64,000 bases of DNA from Propionibacteriales bacterium (GTDB lineage: Bacteria; Actinomycetota; Actinomycetes; Propionibacteriales; Nocardioidaceae), in assembly GCA_026392415.1 (NCBI GenBank), contig JAPLCC010000011.1, forward strand, positions 62,001 through 126,000. The letters are read 5' to 3'. Positions 61,878 through 64,000 of the stretch are shown piece after piece. The first letter of the stretch is position 1. Every line of letters starts with the position of its first letter. The notes beneath the pieces are model-generated. The model saw only the letters and a program-made list of their open reading frames with translations, did not search any database and was not told the origin of the DNA. A program made the translations under genes and the position numbers.

Positions 61878-62591
61878 ATGTCTGAGACCTACGACTTCAG
61901 CGATCTACGGGCGACGTTCATCAACTGCACCCTGAAGCGCTCCCCCGACCTCAGCCACACCGAGGGACTGGTGGACGTGAGCGCTGCCATCATGCGCAAG
62001 CACGGCGTGACGGTCGACAAGATCCGTGCGATCGACCACCCGATCGCCACCGGCGTCTACACCGACATGACCGAACACGGCTGGGAGACCGACGCCTGGC
62101 CCGACCTCCACCGCACCGTGATGGCCAGCGACATCCTCGTGCTGGCCGGCCCGATCTGGCTGGGCGACAACAGCAGCGTGATGAAGCAGGTCATCGAGCG
62201 GCTGTACGGCGGTAGCGCGGACCTCAACGAGCGCGGACAGTACGCCTACTACGGCCGGGTCGGCGGGTGCCTGATCACCGGCAACGAGGACGGCGTGAAG
62301 CACTGCGCGATGAACATCCTCTACTCACTGCAGCACCTCGGGTACACGATCCCGCCGCAGGCCGACGCCGGGTGGATCGGCGAAGCCGGGCCGGGGCCGT
62401 CGTACCTCGACCCGGGCAGCGGCGGTCCGGAGAACGACTTCACCAACCGCAACACGACGTTCATGACGTGGAACCTGCTGCACCTGGCGCGGTTGCTCAA
62501 GCAGGCCGACGGCATCCCGGCGTACGGCAACCAGCGCTCGGCGTGGGACGCCGGTGCCCGGTTCGACCACGAGAACCCGGAGTACCGCTGA
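61878..62591 (+). CDS. Flavodoxin-fold NAD(P)H-dependent FMN reductase-like protein
   Basis: A 237-residue flavodoxin-like protein. The FMN-binding first strand and loop are FINCTLKRSPDLSHTEG, followed by VMASDILVLAGPIWLGDNSS and the RVGGCLITGNEDGVKHC segment. Family members reduce flavins, quinones or nitro groups, or act as electron carriers. The ATG at 61878 was used; another in-frame ATG lies at 61866 and neither has a strong ribosome-binding site. It is divergent from the ergothioneine genes, which could suggest a redox-stress role (inference). Confidence 0.88.
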   Translation: MSETYDFSDLRATFINCTLKRSPDLSHTEGLVDVSAAIMRKHGVTVDKIRAIDHPIATGVYTDMTEHGWETDAWPDLHRTVMASDILVLAGPIWLGDNSSVMKQVIERLYGGSADLNERGQYAYYGRVGGCLITGNEDGVKHCAMNILYSLQHLGYTIPPQADAGWIGEAGPGPSYLDPGSGGPENDFTNRNTTFMTWNLLHLARLLKQADGIPAYGNQRSAWDAGARFDHENPEYR

Positions 62592-62598
62592 TCAGCGG

Positions 62599-64000
62599 TC
62601 AGTCGACGCAGCCACCGACGCCGGCGATGTCCGGTGAAGTGAGGACGGGGCCGTCGGCCCGTGGCCCGCTGTGGAGCGAGTACGCCGAGCAGTAGTAGAA
62701 GCTCAGGTTCGCGTCACGGTCCAACGTCACCGGTGCCCACACGCCCTTCCCGCGCGGCTCCAGGTAGCGCAGCGTGCTCCCGACGAGCGAGGCATCGGTG
62801 CCCTGGTGCTTGAGATAGCGCTCGAGGAAGGCCTGCACGTAGACGCTGGTGAGGGCCTGCCCGTAGCGGCTCGCAGGCAGCACGTACGGGATGTCGGTGT
62901 ACTCCAGGTGGGTGGAGGCGCGCGGCACGACCAGCAGGGCATCCTTGCCCGCAGCGAGCCAGTCGTCGTACCCGGTGCTCCGCTCGCGGGTCGGCACCGG
63001 GAGACCCGCGGACGGGACCAGGCTGCTCCCCTTGCTGAGCAGGTACGGCGACACGGTGAAGCCGTACTCCGACTGGACCGCCAGGGCCGGGACGACGGGC
63101 ACGAGGTCCTCGGTCGGGCTGATGGCGCCGAAGGCGCTCGTGTCGCCCGGGCCCTGGAGCTTGTCGAGCGCCACCACCGCGGCGACGCGCTCGTCACTGC
63201 CCTGCACGTGGGAGACGGCGGCCGCGCCGAGGGAGTGCCCGATGATCGCGATCCGGCCGGTGCGGCCCGGGGTGACGCTGTCCGGGTCGGGGGTCCGGTC
63301 GATCGAGCCGAGGTACGGGTTCGCGTCGGACAGGAAGAAGTCGAGTGCGTCCAGCGTGCCGGTGGTGAAGTTCGCCAGCTGCTGGAAGGGAACGCCCGGG
63401 CAACCGAACATGTTGCCGTCGACCGCTGGCGCCAGCGGGTTGCAGAACGGCAGGGCGCTGCCCGTCGTGTGCGGCAACGTCTCGCTCGTCCCCTGGCCCT
63501 GCACGTCATAGGTCAGGACGACGTAGCCGCGCTCCGCGAGATCCTGCGCGAGCCACACGTACATGCCTTCGGAGCCCTGGACCGAACCCGGCGTGATCAC
63601 GACACCGGGGAAGGGTCCTTGCAGGAGAGCGCCTGTGTAGGGGTCCTTCGCGCCGGCCTTCGGTGCGTAGACGGTGCCGCGCAGCAGCGCGCCGTACCGG
63701 TTGAGGAAGCTGACCTTGGTGGAGACACCGCGGGTCCCGTTCCAGCCGGCGCGCAACGGGTTGCCCACGTTCCAGCCGGGCACCAGCTGACCGGCCGAGA
63801 TCACCGGGCGGGTCGGTGTGGCTGCCTGTGCCAGCAGCTGGGTCGCGGTCAGCAGGCTCGACTCGCGGACCAGCGCGGACAGGTAGTTCGGGTTGGCCAC
63901 CTGGCCGCCCGGCCCGGTGATCCGGCCGTAGGCGTCGCTGATGTTGCGCAGGTCGCGCAGGACGTACGGCGTCGTGCCGGGCTTCGGGTCGTCCTCGGCG
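62599..64000 (-). CDS. Alpha/beta hydrolase, 5' end beyond the window
   Basis: A protein of at least 466 residues whose start lies beyond position 64000; the reading frame remains open to the window edge. The visible part has an oxyanion-type segment PGVVITPGSVQGSEG, nucleophile motif GHSLGAAAVSHVQG, and a likely acid/His region near GKDALLVVPRASTHLEY. Several Cys residues (for example LPFCNPLAPAVDGNMFGCPG and the C-terminal GGCVD) suggest a secreted, disulfide-bonded enzyme of the PET-hydrolase/dienelactone-hydrolase-like fold. The substrate is unknown. An internal GTG at 63900 is not taken as the start because coding character continues upstream of it (DDPKPGTTPYVLRDLRN). Confidence 0.82.
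   Translation of the reverse strand, partial: AEDDPKPGTTPYVLRDLRNISDAYGRITGPGGQVANPNYLSALVRESSLLTATQLLAQAATPTRPVISAGQLVPGWNVGNPLRAGWNGTRGVSTKVSFLNRYGALLRGTVYAPKAGAKDPYTGALLQGPFPGVVITPGSVQGSEGMYVWLAQDLAERGYVVLTYDVQGQGTSETLPHTTGSALPFCNPLAPAVDGNMFGCPGVPFQQLANFTTGTLDALDFFLSDANPYLGSIDRTPDPDSVTPGRTGRIAIIGHSLGAAAVSHVQGSDERVAAVVALDKLQGPGDTSAFGAISPTEDLVPVVPALAVQSEYGFTVSPYLLSKGSSLVPSAGLPVPTRERSTGYDDWLAAGKDALLVVPRASTHLEYTDIPYVLPASRYGQALTSVYVQAFLERYLKHQGTDASLVGSTLRYLEPRGKGVWAPVTLDRDANLSFYYCSAYSLHSGPRADGPVLTSPDIAGVGGCVD

Overview
The window is 64 kb of high-GC DNA with dense, strand-switching gene packing and many ATGA/GTGA stop-start overlaps. It reads as the chromosome of an actinobacterium, most likely a Nocardioides-type member of the Propionibacteriales. 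The block tRNA-Leu(CAG)-fhaA-fhaB-pstP-rodA-pbpA-pknA-pknB, followed by a DUF881 gene, crgA and ppiA, is the conserved actinobacterial cell-wall/division island normally found near oriC. A cluster of DnaA-box sequences at 51.5 kb fits such a location. There are no transposases, CRISPR arrays or phage genes.

Layout. 0-4.2 kb: a two-component system divergent from an MMPL exporter. 4.2-9.4 kb: an AsnC/Lrp regulator divergent from an amino-acid dehydrogenase and a fused indolepyruvate ferredoxin oxidoreductase, a likely amino-acid catabolic module. 9.4-13.4 kb: a TetR regulator divergent from a secreted SGNH hydrolase and a secreted GH31 glycosidase. 13.4-15.6 kb: a membrane GGDEF-EAL protein with a co-translated small membrane protein. 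15.9-17.6 kb: a second TetR regulator divergent from an HSL-type lipase/esterase. 17.7-31.3 kb: a complete mce lipid-import operon (two YrbE permeases, ATPase, six MCE proteins) ending in an RND protein and a parvulin-like isomerase. 31.4-40.4 kb: lipid genes (acyl-CoA ligase, SDR, WS/DGAT, Baeyer-Villiger monooxygenase, acyl-CoA dehydrogenase, nitronate-monooxygenase-like protein, enoyl-CoA hydratase). 40.7-53.2 kb: the oriC-proximal division island. 53.3-64 kb: SURF1, a GntR regulator with a fatty-acid-hydroxylase-like protein, an MBL-fold hydrolase, a lipoprotein, secreted alpha/beta hydrolases, and ergothioneine genes egtB-egtD.

The strongest unexpected signal is a shared operator. A dyad of the form AGTAA-N4-TTACT, or a spacing variant of it, lies in the control regions of the 15.9-kb TetR gene, the adjacent lipase, the mce operon, the acyl-CoA ligase, the SDR-WS/DGAT pair, the monooxygenase and the acyl-CoA dehydrogenase operon. 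In most of these it sits in the spacer, or just downstream of the -10, of a recognisable TTGACG/TTGACA-type promoter. I infer a single TetR-controlled lipid-uptake and lipid-oxidation regulon spanning about 25 kb, with the regulator encoded at 15,887-16,516.

Other points of interest are: a tandemly duplicated CrgA; a PknB kinase with a calcium-binding-type DxDxDG repeat tail and apparent loss of the usual trpG/sortase genes next to it; and a 35-bp repeat that occurs once inside the coding sequence of the ferredoxin oxidoreductase and once, inverted, after crgA. Functions are assigned from motifs and general family knowledge only; no database search was possible.
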